In this document: positions 36,610-46,800 of the stretch, in pieces
Numbering within the stretch: position 1 is the first letter of the stretch
Layout of the letters: every line of letters begins with the position of its first letter
Origin: Micavibrio sp.
GTDB taxonomy: Bacteria; Pseudomonadota; Alphaproteobacteria; Micavibrionales; UBA2020
Direction: 5' to 3'
DNA length: 64,000 bases
Assembly: GCA_028283745.1 (NCBI GenBank)
Contig: JAPWJZ010000004.1
Location: forward strand, 372,001 to 436,000
Made by a program: the position numbers and the translations under genes
Notes under the pieces: model-generated
Told to the model about the DNA's origin: nothing
Databases searched by the model: none
The model's input: only the letters and a program-made list of their open reading frames with translations

Positions 36610-38391
36610 TTACTCTTTTTTCGCAAAGCCTTCCTGAATCAGCAAGTCGCGCTTCGACAGTTTGCCGACCGCCGTTTTCGGCAGCGGTTCCGCACGCACC
36701 ACAATGCGGCGCGGCACTTCGATGGGCGAAAGCTTGTCGATGAGGAATTCACGCAAGCCATCGGGGCTGATGGTACGGCCTGCCGCCGGCTTTACCCAAG
36801 CCCAGACGGTTTCGCCGCGCTCGGCATCCGGTACGCCCGCAACAATGCATTCCTCGACCGATGGGTGCAGGTAAATCGCTTCTTCCACCACGCGGGGGTA
36901 GACGTTATAACCACGCACCAAAATCAAATCCTTGATGCGGTCCACAAGGTGCAGGTAGCCCTGCGCATCGAAATAGCCGACATCGCCGGTATGCAGGCGG
37001 CCGTTTTTAATCACATCCGCCGTGGCATCGGGCCTTTTGTAATAGCCTTTCATGACCTGCGGGCCTGAAATGCACACCTCCCCGCGCGTATCGGCCGGCA
37101 GCACGGTGGTGCCGTCTTCGCGGCTGATGATTTCAACAATCGTGCCGGGCAGCGGCTGGCCGACGGAACCCGCCTTGCGCAACCCGTGCATGGGATTGAA
37201 GGTGCAGGCAGGCGCAGCTTCGGTCAGGCCATAAGCTTCCGCAAGGGCGCGGGATCCGGTTTTTTCCTCGAACAACCGTTGCACATCTGCCGCCATGGGC
37301 GCACCGCCGGTAATGCAGAAGCGCAGGCAGCTGAAATCATACTTTGCGGTTTCCGGCGCATTGGCGATTGCGTTGAACACGGCGGGCACGGCGGGAAAAA
37401 TGCTGGGGCGATGCTTGCGGATATCTTCCAGCACGTCCTTCACATCAAACTTCGCGTGCAGCAGAATTTTAAGGCCCGCGTAGATGGAGCAGTTCATGAC
37501 GACCGTCATGGCGAAAACATGGAACAGCGGCAGCACGCCGATGATACTGTCCTGCCCGTGGCGCAAATCCTTCATCCAGGTCGAAACCTGCATCATGTTG
37601 GCGTAAAGGTTTGCATGGGTCAGCATGGCGGCCTTCGGCACGCCGGTGGTGCCGCCGGTATATTGCAGCACGGCGACATCGCTTTCGGCATCCACCAGCA
37701 CGCTGATGGGCTGGCCATGGTTATCCACGATATCAATGAAGGAGATATGGCGGCTGTCAAACTTCACCTTCGCGGCGTCTTTGCGCAAGAAGCGGTCAGC
37801 CATTTTGCGGGCGAAGGGCAGCGTTTCGGCGAAGGGGCAGACGATGACTTTGCGAAGGCGCGTGTTTTTCAGCATCGCGTCCATTTTTTCCAGCAGGGGG
37901 GTGCTGTCCAGCGTCACCATGATGTCGGTTTCGCTGTCTTCAATCTGGCCCGCCAGTTCGCGCTCCACATACAGCGGGTTATAGTTGACGACCGTGCCGC
38001 CGGCCTTCAGCACGCCGAAGAAGAACATGAAACTGTAGGGCGAGTTGGGCAGGAACAGCCCCACCTTGGTGCCTTTGCTGACGCCGAATTTTTGCAGGCC
38101 TTCCGCCACGCGGTCCACCATATGGCCCATGTCCGCGTAACTCCACGAACGGCCTTCAAATTCGATCATCACGTTGTTCGGGTATTTCAGCGCCGCTTGG
38201 TCGATGATGTGATAGAGCGGCTTTTTAAAAATCGGGGTCTTCCAGCTGATGCCTTCGGGGTAATGCTGTTCCCACAACCATTTGCCGTTGCTGAACATGG
38301 GCAGTACCTCTTCGTTATTATCCGCAGCGCGCAGGCCCGCTGTTTCAACAGCCTTCTTGCGAAGATTGGCCTTGCGCAGATTGTCCGTCAT
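36610..38391 (-). CDS. Long-chain acyl-CoA synthetase (AMP-binding)
   Basis: 593 residues. The AMP-binding motif is YTGGTTGVPKAAMLTH. The EAYGLTEAAP, TGDVGYFDAQGYLHLVDR and PKTAVGKLSKRDL motifs (A5-A10) are present, the last with the catalytic Lys. It activates fatty acids as acyl-CoA. The start MTDNLRK is chosen because CAGGAG lies 6 bases upstream; the ATG directly before it is also possible. Size and order of motifs match FadD-like enzymes. Monocistronic as far as can be seen. Confidence 0.93.
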   Translation of the reverse strand: MTDNLRKANLRKKAVETAGLRAADNNEEVLPMFSNGKWLWEQHYPEGISWKTPIFKKPLYHIIDQAALKYPNNVMIEFEGRSWSYADMGHMVDRVAEGLQKFGVSKGTKVGLFLPNSPYSFMFFFGVLKAGGTVVNYNPLYVERELAGQIEDSETDIMVTLDSTPLLEKMDAMLKNTRLRKVIVCPFAETLPFARKMADRFLRKDAAKVKFDSRHISFIDIVDNHGQPISVLVDAESDVAVLQYTGGTTGVPKAAMLTHANLYANMMQVSTWMKDLRHGQDSIIGVLPLFHVFAMTVVMNCSIYAGLKILLHAKFDVKDVLEDIRKHRPSIFPAVPAVFNAIANAPETAKYDFSCLRFCITGGAPMAADVQRLFEEKTGSRALAEAYGLTEAAPACTFNPMHGLRKAGSVGQPLPGTIVEIISREDGTTVLPADTRGEVCISGPQVMKGYYKRPDATADVIKNGRLHTGDVGYFDAQGYLHLVDRIKDLILVRGYNVYPRVVEEAIYLHPSVEECIVAGVPDAERGETVWAWVKPAAGRTISPDGLREFLIDKLSPIEVPRRIVVRAEPLPKTAVGKLSKRDLLIQEGFAKKE

Positions 38392-38509
38392 CATCGGCTC
38401 CTGTTTTAAAAAAATCAGGTCATGGCATAAATGGATAGAGATCCCAATATACGCGCTTGCTTTGTAAGCAAAAAGCCACAAAGTGGGCAAGATTGTATTA
38501 GCATTATGA

Positions 38510-39085
38510 TTACGGTTTTAACCCGTGAAATGCAGGCTTTTTCTGCTTGCCGCTTTGCTGCATTGCCGCACGTTTGAACGCGCGGATATTTGCATCGCGG
38601 TACTGCGCAAGGCGCGCCGCGCCCAACACTTCCGTAACGCGATCGATTATCACTTGCGCCCGGCGCGATGGTTTTTGCTGCGGCTGCATGAAGCCGGTGT
38701 TGTGCCCGTTATGATAGGGATAGGCGGCAGGATATTGCCCCGACGTGACATCAAAAATTTCTCCCGCGCCGCGCTGGCCGTTTTTTGCGCCGCGGATCCA
38801 CCAATGGGTTTCACGCCGCCAGCCGCTGGCAAGGGCCGCAAGTTTATCCGCGCCGAAGGCCATGTTGCCCGCGCCGTCTGCCGCGTAACCGCAGACGACG
38901 GGCATGAAACCCGCGCGCTTGCCGCCCGCGAGGTGATAGAACGCTTCCGATGCCACGGCACAATGCCCGGTTTCGGGCGGGTCATCGGGCGTTAGTTGTT
39001 CGGCGTATTTTTTTTCCAGCAGGTCGGGCGACAGGCTATCGATGATTGCCTGTTTCAGCGCGCCAAAGGTCAGCGGTTTTGCCAT
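38510..39085 (-). CDS. Cysteine-peptidase-like (papain-fold-like) protein
   Basis: 191 residues. The order GHCAVASEAFYHL (Cys42), ETHWWIRG (His94), GEIFDVTSGQYPAAYPY (Asp112) resembles a Cys-His-Asp arrangement of papain- or transglutaminase-like enzymes. Similar HCYVASEALYHL - THWFLR - D-TAGQ motifs occur in phage and bacterial proteins of unknown function; I recall this only as a pattern. No signal peptide. Function unknown. Divergent from the gene at 39307. Confidence 0.65.
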   Translation of the reverse strand: MAKPLTFGALKQAIIDSLSPDLLEKKYAEQLTPDDPPETGHCAVASEAFYHLAGGKRAGFMPVVCGYAADGAGNMAFGADKLAALASGWRRETHWWIRGAKNGQRGAGEIFDVTSGQYPAAYPYHNGHNTGFMQPQQKPSRRAQVIIDRVTEVLGAARLAQYRDANIRAFKRAAMQQSGKQKKPAFHGLKP

Positions 39086-39306
39086 CCCGTTTTTTGCCCT
39101 ATATAAATGTCAGATGCAATTTTATAATATGGCAATAGATTCATGGCAAGGGGCTATTTGTTGCCATAATCCATCAATTGACAGTCCCCGCTGCGGCTTT
39201 TATAGTCCGGATATTCAACAGCGCCTGAAAACTGAACCGGAATAAAGCTTCACTCCGCCGCTTGCAAGCAACGCAAGCGACCCGACGATACAAGGGAGAC
39301 GCGACG

Positions 39307-40506
39307 ATGCTGGATAAAATTCTGAAACTTGTGAAGCAGGGCTTTTACAAGCAGGACAATGGCGTGACAAGCGCCGCCGAAACATCCCCCTATGTGAACA
39401 TCGAAGGTGTGGAGAAAAAAATCTCCGTTCCGCAGCCCACGGCGGAAGACCGCAAATGGGCGCGCAAATTGCGCAATGCATCCACCAACGCAATCGGCAG
39501 CGCGCTTGGCACGGCCATCGCCTCCAACCAGAACTGGCGCGTATGGTATTTGCTAAACCGCCCGCAGCGCAAAAGCGGCGGCGTGATTTTGCCGGAAAAA
39601 GACCACGGTTTTAAAGGCAATACAGATGTCGCCGACGGTATTGCAAAAGCCGCCGAGCATAACAACGTCACCGCCGCCTATCTGCTGTTGAAGTATGCCG
39701 AAAAAAACCACACCGCCACCGCCGCCGGCGCCGACAAGGCGCGCACGGAAGTGCAGCATTACACCGTGAATGGTCTTGAAAACGCCGCCAACAAAAACGG
39801 CGCGGATGTTTTTATGTTACTGGCCAAAACGCTCACGACGCTGGTGGACGCCAGCATGCACCCAACCGGCAACAGCGCGCCGGTGGATTACCAGAGCGTG
39901 CTTAAAAAATCCGCCATTCGCGCGGGCGCGGCGGGCAATGCGGCGCACCTTGATTCCATGCTGAACAACGGGCTGCTGAACGGCCAGCAAATGGTCGAAG
40001 CCTTCATGACCAGCTTTGATTACAAAAAAACCTACGCCGCGCAGGCCGACCTGACGCCGGGCGAGCGCGCAAACTTCCTCGGCTGGCTTGTGAAGCGCGG
40101 CATTGTCGACCAGACTTTTGCGGATGAAGCGCAGGCGGTTGATGTGCGCATGACGGATGCCAAAACCGCCATTGCCGAAGCCGCCGCCAGGGGCTGGAAG
40201 CCCAGCGACCGCGCCCTGCCCGCAAGCGATGATGCAAAAGCCCCCACCGCGCCGCAGGTTGAGATCACCCTGCCCGTTGAAGGCAAAAAATCCGGCATTA
40301 CCTATGTTTTCAACTTCAGCGCCGTGGACCAGGCCGCGCGCATTCACCGCGTGACCGCCGACACCATGCAGGAAATTCCCGCTAAAAAACTGCCGGATGC
40401 CGCGCTGCTGGATGAAGGCCGCGTTTACGCAGAATCCCTCGGCACGCAAATGCCGGAACTGTCATGGAAAAAGGGTGAGCCCTTCCGCCTGCGCTTCAAG
40501 CCGTAA
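39307..40506 (+). CDS. Hypothetical helical repeat protein
   Basis: 399 residues. Start MLDKILKLVKQGFY has AAGGGAGA upstream. Several helical segments with AAxxNxxxAxxLLL patterns (VADGIAKAAEHNNVTAAYLLLKYAE, VNGLENAANKNGADVFMLLAKTL, IRAGAAGNAAHLDSMLNNGLL) look like degenerate ankyrin-type repeats, spaced about 60-80 residues. The last 80 residues are a separate beta-rich domain. No membrane segment or signal peptide. Not assigned to a family. It converges on the RTX gene with only 3 bases between stops. Confidence 0.72.
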   Translation: MLDKILKLVKQGFYKQDNGVTSAAETSPYVNIEGVEKKISVPQPTAEDRKWARKLRNASTNAIGSALGTAIASNQNWRVWYLLNRPQRKSGGVILPEKDHGFKGNTDVADGIAKAAEHNNVTAAYLLLKYAEKNHTATAAGADKARTEVQHYTVNGLENAANKNGADVFMLLAKTLTTLVDASMHPTGNSAPVDYQSVLKKSAIRAGAAGNAAHLDSMLNNGLLNGQQMVEAFMTSFDYKKTYAAQADLTPGERANFLGWLVKRGIVDQTFADEAQAVDVRMTDAKTAIAEAAARGWKPSDRALPASDDAKAPTAPQVEITLPVEGKKSGITYVFNFSAVDQAARIHRVTADTMQEIPAKKLPDAALLDEGRVYAESLGTQMPELSWKKGEPFRLRFKP

Positions 40507-40509
40507 ATA

Positions 40510-43500
40510 TTACTGAACGATGATGGCCTGCGCATCCAGCAGCGACTGCAGCGTTGCGCTGACATGCTGCAGCACCGCCACATCCGCATAATGGCCAAGA
40601 CCATCTACGTCCACGCTGATGGTCGTGATGGCGGCGGAACCTGTACCGCTGGTGGTGACATGCACAAGGTCTGCCAGCATCGTCGCAACGTTGTCATGAC
40701 CTTCCAGCACATCGCGCAAATCAATGCTGTCATGCTGCGCCAATGAAAAATCCGTAATAACATCGGCGGCATCGGTATGGCTGATGACAAAGGTATCTGC
40801 GCCCGTTCCGCCCGACAGCGTATCCGCCCCAAGGCCGCCCTGCAACGTATCGTCGCCGCCGAGGCCCTGCAGGTTATTCGCGCCCGCGTTGCCTGTGATG
40901 ATGTTGTTAAGCGCATTGCCGTGGCCAAAAATGGCGCCGCCGGTAAGGTCGAGGTTTTCAAGGTTGCTGCCCAGCGTCCAGTCGACGCCGGAGGATACCG
41001 TATCAATCCCCGCGTTCGTGCCTTCGGTAATTTTGTCGTGCAAATTATCAACCACGTAATGATCGTTACCAAGCCCGCCAACCATCACATCCGCGCCGCC
41101 CATGCCATCCAGCCAGTTGTCGCCGCCATTGCCGGTGATGGTGTTGACGGCACTGTTGCCCGTGCCGGAAACGGCGTCACCCAGCAGCACCAGGTTTTCA
41201 AAATTATTTTCCAGCAGGTAATCAACACTGGCGCGCACGGTATCCGTGCCGCCTTTGTCGCCCTCGACCAGAATAACATCGTGGCTGTCGATAACATACG
41301 TATCGTTGCCGAGGCCGCCGATAAGCGTATCAACGCTTCCGACAAGCGCGTCCGCCCCGCCGTGGCCATCCAGCGTATTCGCGCCGTCATTGCCAATGAT
41401 AGTATTGCTGCCATCATTGCCCATTGCGTTGATGGCGGATTTGCCGGTGAGAATGATGTTCTCAAGGTTATCATCCAACGCCGCCACGCTGACGGAAGAC
41501 ATGACGGTATCAACGCCCCCGTTCGCATCTTCATGAATAACGTCGCCCGCCGCATTCACGACATAAACGTCATCGCCAAGGCCGCCCCACATGGTATCGT
41601 TGCCCGTGCCGCCATCCAGCGTGTTATTGCCGTCGTTGCCGTAGAGCAGGTTGTTGAGCGTATTACCAGTGGCGTTGATGCTGCCAACGCCCGTCAAGAC
41701 CATAATTTCAAGCCCGGTAGACAGCGTCCACGACACGGATGAGCGCGCCGTATCGGTGCCGAGCGTATCCGTCACGGCGTCATGCGCATCATCAATAATG
41801 TAAACATCATTGCCCGCGCCGCCGATAAGCTTGTCGGCGCCTGCCCCGCCATCCAGCGTATCGTCGCCGGCAGTGCCGGTGATGGTGTTGACGAGTGCAT
41901 TGCCGATGCCGGTATGGCCCGCGACCGTCAGGATCAGGTTTTCAACATTATCCGCCAGCATAAAATTGCCGCTGCTGCGCACGGTATCAATCCCGCCGCC
42001 AATATCTTCCTGCAAAACATCGGTCTGCGTATCGACAATATAAACGTCATTGCCAAGACCGCCCTGCAGCGTATCCACGCCGTCGCCGCCGTTTAGCGTG
42101 TTCGCGCCGCTATTGCCCACCAGAAGGTTGTCAAGCGCGTTACCGCTGGCGTTCAGCGCGGCGGTACCCAGCAGCGTGAGGTTTTCAAGGTTCGCGCCCA
42201 GCGTATAGGTGACGGCAGACAGCACGGTATCCGTGCCGCCGCTGGCATCTTCATGGATAACATCGCCCGCCGCGCTGATGACATAGGTATCATCGCCAAG
42301 CCCGCCGGTCATGGTGTCATTGCCCGCGCCGCCATCCAACCGGTTGTCGCCGTCGTTGCCGATCAGCGTGTTCGCGGTGCTATTGCCCGTGGCGCTCAGG
42401 CTATCACTGCCCATCAGCTGCAGCACCTCAATGCCCGCGGGCAGTGCGTACGAAATATAGGTTTGCACGGTATCAATGCCGGCGGAATCGGTAATCACAT
42501 CCCGCGCATCATCGACGATATAAACGTCATTGCCCGCGCCGCCAATCAGTTTATCCGCGCCCGCCCCGCCATCCAGCGTATTCGCGCCGCTATTGCCGGT
42601 CAGCGTATTGTCCAAATCATTGCCGAAGGCGTTAATCGCGGCAGTACCGGTCAGCGTTAAATTTTCAACGTAATTTCCATTAATGGAAAGGTCGAAACTG
42701 GCGCTGCTTTTGACCAGGTCAGTGCCTTCGCCGTCATTCTCGTAAACCTTGTCGTCGGTATTATCGACGATATAAACGTCGTTGCCCGTGCCGCCGGTCA
42801 TGCTGTCTGCATCTACGCCACCGTCAAGCGTATCATCGCCCGCGCCGCCGTCAAGGCTGTCAAAACCGCTATTGCCCATCAGCACGTCGTTACCGTCATC
42901 GCCATAGAACGTATCGTTCAATATGCCGCCGGTAAGCTTGTCACTGCCCGCATAACCGTGCCAGCCGTGCAGGCCGTCAACCGCCGAAATAGTGTCATTG
43001 CCAGTGAACAGGGCAGGCGCATCGAAAAAGTTGGTGACGAGCCCCGCATTATCCAGCGCGTCCTCAATGACAGAGGCACTGTAGCTGCCCGTCATGGTAA
43101 AGCTGTTACCCGCATCATCATGCAGGTAAAGCTTTGAAACAGTACCGGACAGGGTTGCAATGTTGATGCTGCCGGTCATTTCAAAAACAATGCCCGCGCT
43201 GTAAATCACTTCGCGGGTCATGGTGCCTGCGGCATTGCCGTTGCTATCCAGCGTGAAGTTGCCCTGCATGGCGTAGCCGTTGCTGCCGTCGTGCGTTTCA
43301 ACATAGGAAATGCGGCCGCTGGTAATGCCATAGTCACTGTCCCAGCGCAGCGCGCCGTCAAGCGAGAAGCTGCCGCCATCGCCTGAGTATTCGACGTGAC
43401 TGATGCTGCCGGAATAGCTTGTAAAGCCGGAACCCCGCACGGTGAATATGCCGCCATAGGCACTGCCGCTGATCAAGCTGGCGGTGTAAACCGTGGCGTT

Positions 43501-43647
43501 GGCGCTATCGTCAAAAATATCGTTTACGAGGCCGGAGAAATGATCTTCGAAAAAGCTTTCGGCCTGAACGGCGGAATCATCAAACCCGCTGGAAGCTGCA
43601 TTCAGCAGGTCCGCGGCATAGCCTGTGCTGGTAACCGTTGTTGCCAT
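40510..43647 (-). CDS. RTX calcium-binding repeat protein, 1045 aa
   Basis: The N-terminal about 230 residues form a Gly/Ser-rich beta-type domain without a Sec signal. The rest is RTX repeat: about eight units of roughly 80-100 residues, each with GG-x-G-x-D nonapeptides (for example LDGGAGADKLIGGAGNDVYIVD) and a spacer (ENLTLTGTAAINA.GN). The last about 120 residues have the pattern GADTFVISHTDAADVITDF with a final hydrophobic segment, typical of a type I secretion signal region. Such proteins fold outside the cell with calcium. No type I transporter is encoded in the window. It shares N-terminal sequence (TVTSTG...NA) and layout with the 2016-aa protein upstream. Confidence 0.9.
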   Translation of the reverse strand: MATTVTSTGYAADLLNAASSGFDDSAVQAESFFEDHFSGLVNDIFDDSANATVYTASLISGSAYGGIFTVRGSGFTSYSGSISHVEYSGDGGSFSLDGALRWDSDYGITSGRISYVETHDGSNGYAMQGNFTLDSNGNAAGTMTREVIYSAGIVFEMTGSINIATLSGTVSKLYLHDDAGNSFTMTGSYSASVIEDALDNAGLVTNFFDAPALFTGNDTISAVDGLHGWHGYAGSDKLTGGILNDTFYGDDGNDVLMGNSGFDSLDGGAGDDTLDGGVDADSMTGGTGNDVYIVDNTDDKVYENDGEGTDLVKSSASFDLSINGNYVENLTLTGTAAINAFGNDLDNTLTGNSGANTLDGGAGADKLIGGAGNDVYIVDDARDVITDSAGIDTVQTYISYALPAGIEVLQLMGSDSLSATGNSTANTLIGNDGDNRLDGGAGNDTMTGGLGDDTYVISAAGDVIHEDASGGTDTVLSAVTYTLGANLENLTLLGTAALNASGNALDNLLVGNSGANTLNGGDGVDTLQGGLGNDVYIVDTQTDVLQEDIGGGIDTVRSSGNFMLADNVENLILTVAGHTGIGNALVNTITGTAGDDTLDGGAGADKLIGGAGNDVYIIDDAHDAVTDTLGTDTARSSVSWTLSTGLEIMVLTGVGSINATGNTLNNLLYGNDGNNTLDGGTGNDTMWGGLGDDVYVVNAAGDVIHEDANGGVDTVMSSVSVAALDDNLENIILTGKSAINAMGNDGSNTIIGNDGANTLDGHGGADALVGSVDTLIGGLGNDTYVIDSHDVILVEGDKGGTDTVRASVDYLLENNFENLVLLGDAVSGTGNSAVNTITGNGGDNWLDGMGGADVMVGGLGNDHYVVDNLHDKITEGTNAGIDTVSSGVDWTLGSNLENLDLTGGAIFGHGNALNNIITGNAGANNLQGLGGDDTLQGGLGADTLSGGTGADTFVISHTDAADVITDFSLAQHDSIDLRDVLEGHDNVATMLADLVHVTTSGTGSAAITTISVDVDGLGHYADVAVLQHVSATLQSLLDAQAIIVQ

Positions 43648-43703
43648 TTAAATTGGTCTTCCCCTCTGCCCAAGGTTCAGGTGGTTTATTTTTCGTAAGC
43701 CAA

Positions 43704-43732
43704 TTTATAAAGTGGCATACGTTTGTATGCAA
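43704..43732 (-). promoter_or_regulatory. Possible promoter and inverted repeat of the 1045-aa RTX gene
   Basis: On the minus strand TTGCAT (43732-43727) and TATAAA (43709-43704) are 17 bp apart. The -35 matches poorly but the -10 is good. An inverted repeat GCATAC-AAAC-GTATGC overlaps the -35 and spacer, a possible operator. It lies between the terminator of the upstream RTX gene and this gene, so separate transcription is likely. Confidence 0.4.
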
Positions 43733-43763
43733 CGATAAAATTCCTAAACGAATCAACGCAATA

Positions 43764-43793
43764 AAAAAGGCCGGGCATTCACCCGGCCTTTTT
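43764..43793 (-). terminator. Terminator between the two RTX genes
   Basis: AAAAAGGCCGGG pairs with CCCGGCCTTTTT around a 6-base loop, 19 bases past the stop of the 2016-aa gene. Its flanking A and T runs make it active in both directions. Confidence 0.85.
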
Positions 43794-43811
43794 AAGAGAC
43801 ATCGCGAAGGT

Positions 43812-46800
43812 TTACGCGCTATGCAGCACGACAAGGTCGTGGTTGCTAATCAGCGTATCAACCGTCGCCGCTGTATCCGACATCGTGAAGGTCACGATGT
43901 TGACAGCAGCGCCCGCACCCGTACCGTCCGCATCAATGCTGAGGGTATAGTTGCCGCCCGTGCCCGTCAGGTGGACATAGTCGTTAATGTTGCTGGTGCC
44001 ATCGATATAATCGGTCGCGTTAGAAAGAATATCCGCGATGTCGATAACGTCATGCGCCGTGGCCGAGGTATGCGTGAAGTCGGTAATCACATCCACCCCG
44101 TGGCCAAGGTCGGCTGCGTGGAAGACGAAGGTGTCATTACCCGCCCCGCCCGTGAGGTGGTCAACACCCAGGCCGCCCGCCAGCGTATCATCGCCGGCGC
44201 CGCCATCCAGCGTGTTGTCACCGTCGTTGCCGGTCATGACGTTCGCCAGCGTGTTGCCGGTTGCGCTGATGTTGCCGACGCCCTCAAGAATAATATCCTC
44301 CACATAGCTGCCAAGCGTATAGGTGAGCGCCGTGCTATGCACGGTGTCGTGGCCACCGGAAGAAGTCTCGGTGATCACATCGCCTGCGACATCGACATAG
44401 TAATGGTCGTTGCCCGCGCCGCCGATCAGCTTGTCGGCCCCAATGCCGCCATCCAGCGTATCATTGCCCGCGTTGCCGGTCAGGGTGTTAACGGCATCAT
44501 TACCCGTGATGATGTTATCAAGCGCGTTACCAACACCGCTGATCGCGCCGGTTTCCAGCACCAGGTTTTCAACGTTGTTGCCAAGCGTGAAGGTTGATGC
44601 CGTGCTGTGAACGGTATCAATCCCCTCATTCGCAGCTTCGGTGATGGTGTCGGATTTTGAGTCGACGTAGTAAACGTCATTACCCGCACCGCCGATCAGC
44701 TTGTCATTGCCAAGTCCACCATCCAGCGTGTCGTTGCCGCCATTGCCGGTCAGCACGTTGATGCCATCCGTACCCGTGAAAGTATAGTCGCGGTTGGCGT
44801 AGTAGGCCGTGGCATTCTCGATATTCGTAAAGTCTGCGTTGTTCAGGTCGACAGCCTGGAAGGTCGTCGCCAGGAGGGTATCGCTACCTTCATTGACGTT
44901 CTCGGTGATATGTTCGACGCCCGTATAATAATAGGTATCGTTGCCTTTAGCGCCAATTAGTATATCGGCGCCGCCTTTGCCGTTGAACGTGTTGTTGCCG
45001 CTGTTGCCGATCAGCGTTTCGATTCCGCCGGTACCGTCAGCGTCGATATTACCCGTGCCGCTTAAAATCAGGGTTTCAACGAAAGCTGCGATGGACGTGC
45101 TGACAGAAGCATATTCAACGTCCAGACCGCCCCCGTTGACTTCGGTAATGGTGTCGCCGGTATTGTCGACATAGTACGTATCGTCGCCATCGCCGCCGAT
45201 CATGTTATCTGCGCCGGCTTTGCCATCTAGCGTATTGCCAAGCTCGTTACCGGTCAGGGTGTTGATAGTGCTGTTGCCGGTACCGACCAGAGCCGTTCCC
45301 AGCAAGTTAAGGTTTTCAACGTTGGTGCCCAGTGTGTAATTGATTGTGGAATTGACGGTATCCGTGCCGCCAGCAGCCGCCTCAATCACCTTGTCGCCAA
45401 TAGCATCGACGTAGTAGTTATCGCCGCCCGCGCCGCCGGTCATCGTGTCGTTACCAAGGCCGCCATCCAGCGTATCGTTACCATCATTGCCGACAAGGAC
45501 ATCGTTGCCGTCCATGCCGAACAGCTTGTCATTACCGGTGCTGCCGGTCAGCACGTTGACACCGCTGTTGCCGGTGGCGGTAAAGCCGCCCGCCAGCAGG
45601 GTGATGTTTTCAACAAAGGCATAATCCACAAGGTTGAGGCTGATCGTGGAGGAAGCAACCGTATCGGCACCTTCGCCCGCAAATTCGCTGACGGCATCAT
45701 TGACACTGTCAACGATGTAGAAATCGTTACCCTTGCCGCCAATCAACAGGTCATCACCCGCGCCGCCATCCAGCGTGTTGTTGCCGGTGTTGCCGGTGAT
45801 TGTGTTGCTGGCATCGTTGCCAGTTCCGTTGATTGCGCCCGTGCCGTCAAGGAACAGATTTTCAAGGCTGGGAGCCAGCGTAAAGCTGATCGTCGAATGC
45901 ACGGTGTCGGTGCCGGAGCTGTCAATAATGGCATCGTTCGCATTATCGACATAGTAAGTGTCGTCGCCGTCGCCGCCGTTCATGTTATCGGCACCGGCTT
46001 TACCATCCAGCGTATCGTCATCGGTCGTACCGACGATGCTGTTTGCGGCCGTATTGCCGATGCCATAGTGCGCCGTACCGCCAAGCTGCAGGTTTTCAAA
46101 ACCCGTTGCCAGCGTCCAGCTGGTTGCAGAACCGCTATAGCTTGAGAGGTTGATGGTATCGATACCCGAGGTTTCCTTCAGCACTTCGGTGCCGCTGTGC
46201 AGCATGTATGTATCGTTACCCGCGCCGCCGCTGAGCGTATCGTTGCCAAGGCCGGTCACGCCTGCGCCGTCGAGTATGTTGTTGCCGGCGTTACCGGTAA
46301 TAATGTTAACGCCGGTGTTGCCGGTGGCAGTTGCGCTGGCAAGACCGCTAAGGGTCAGATTTTCAATATCTGCACCCAAGGTATAGTCGACAACGGAGAC
46401 GACGAGATCCTTCGTGCCACCATCATCAATGACAACATCAAAAAGGCTATCGACGTAATAGGTATCATTACCCGCATCGCCTTGCATGGTGTCCGCACCC
46501 GCGCCGCCATCCAGCGTGTGGTTGCCGGCACCCGTTGCGGTAATCACGTTGTCGAGATCGTTGCCGGTGCCGACAAGTGCCGCGGTACCCAGCAGCGCCA
46601 GGCTTTCAATGTTGGCGCTCAGTTTATAGGAAGCGGTGGACAGCACGGCGTCATTAAGGCCTTCGCCGGTATTTTCGATGATGACATCTTTGGCGTTGTC
46701 GACAAAGTATCTGTCGCTGCCGTCGCCGCCGACCATGGTATCCGCGCCAGCCTGGCCGTTAAGAGTGTTGTCAAATTCGTTACCTGTCAGCACGTTGACG

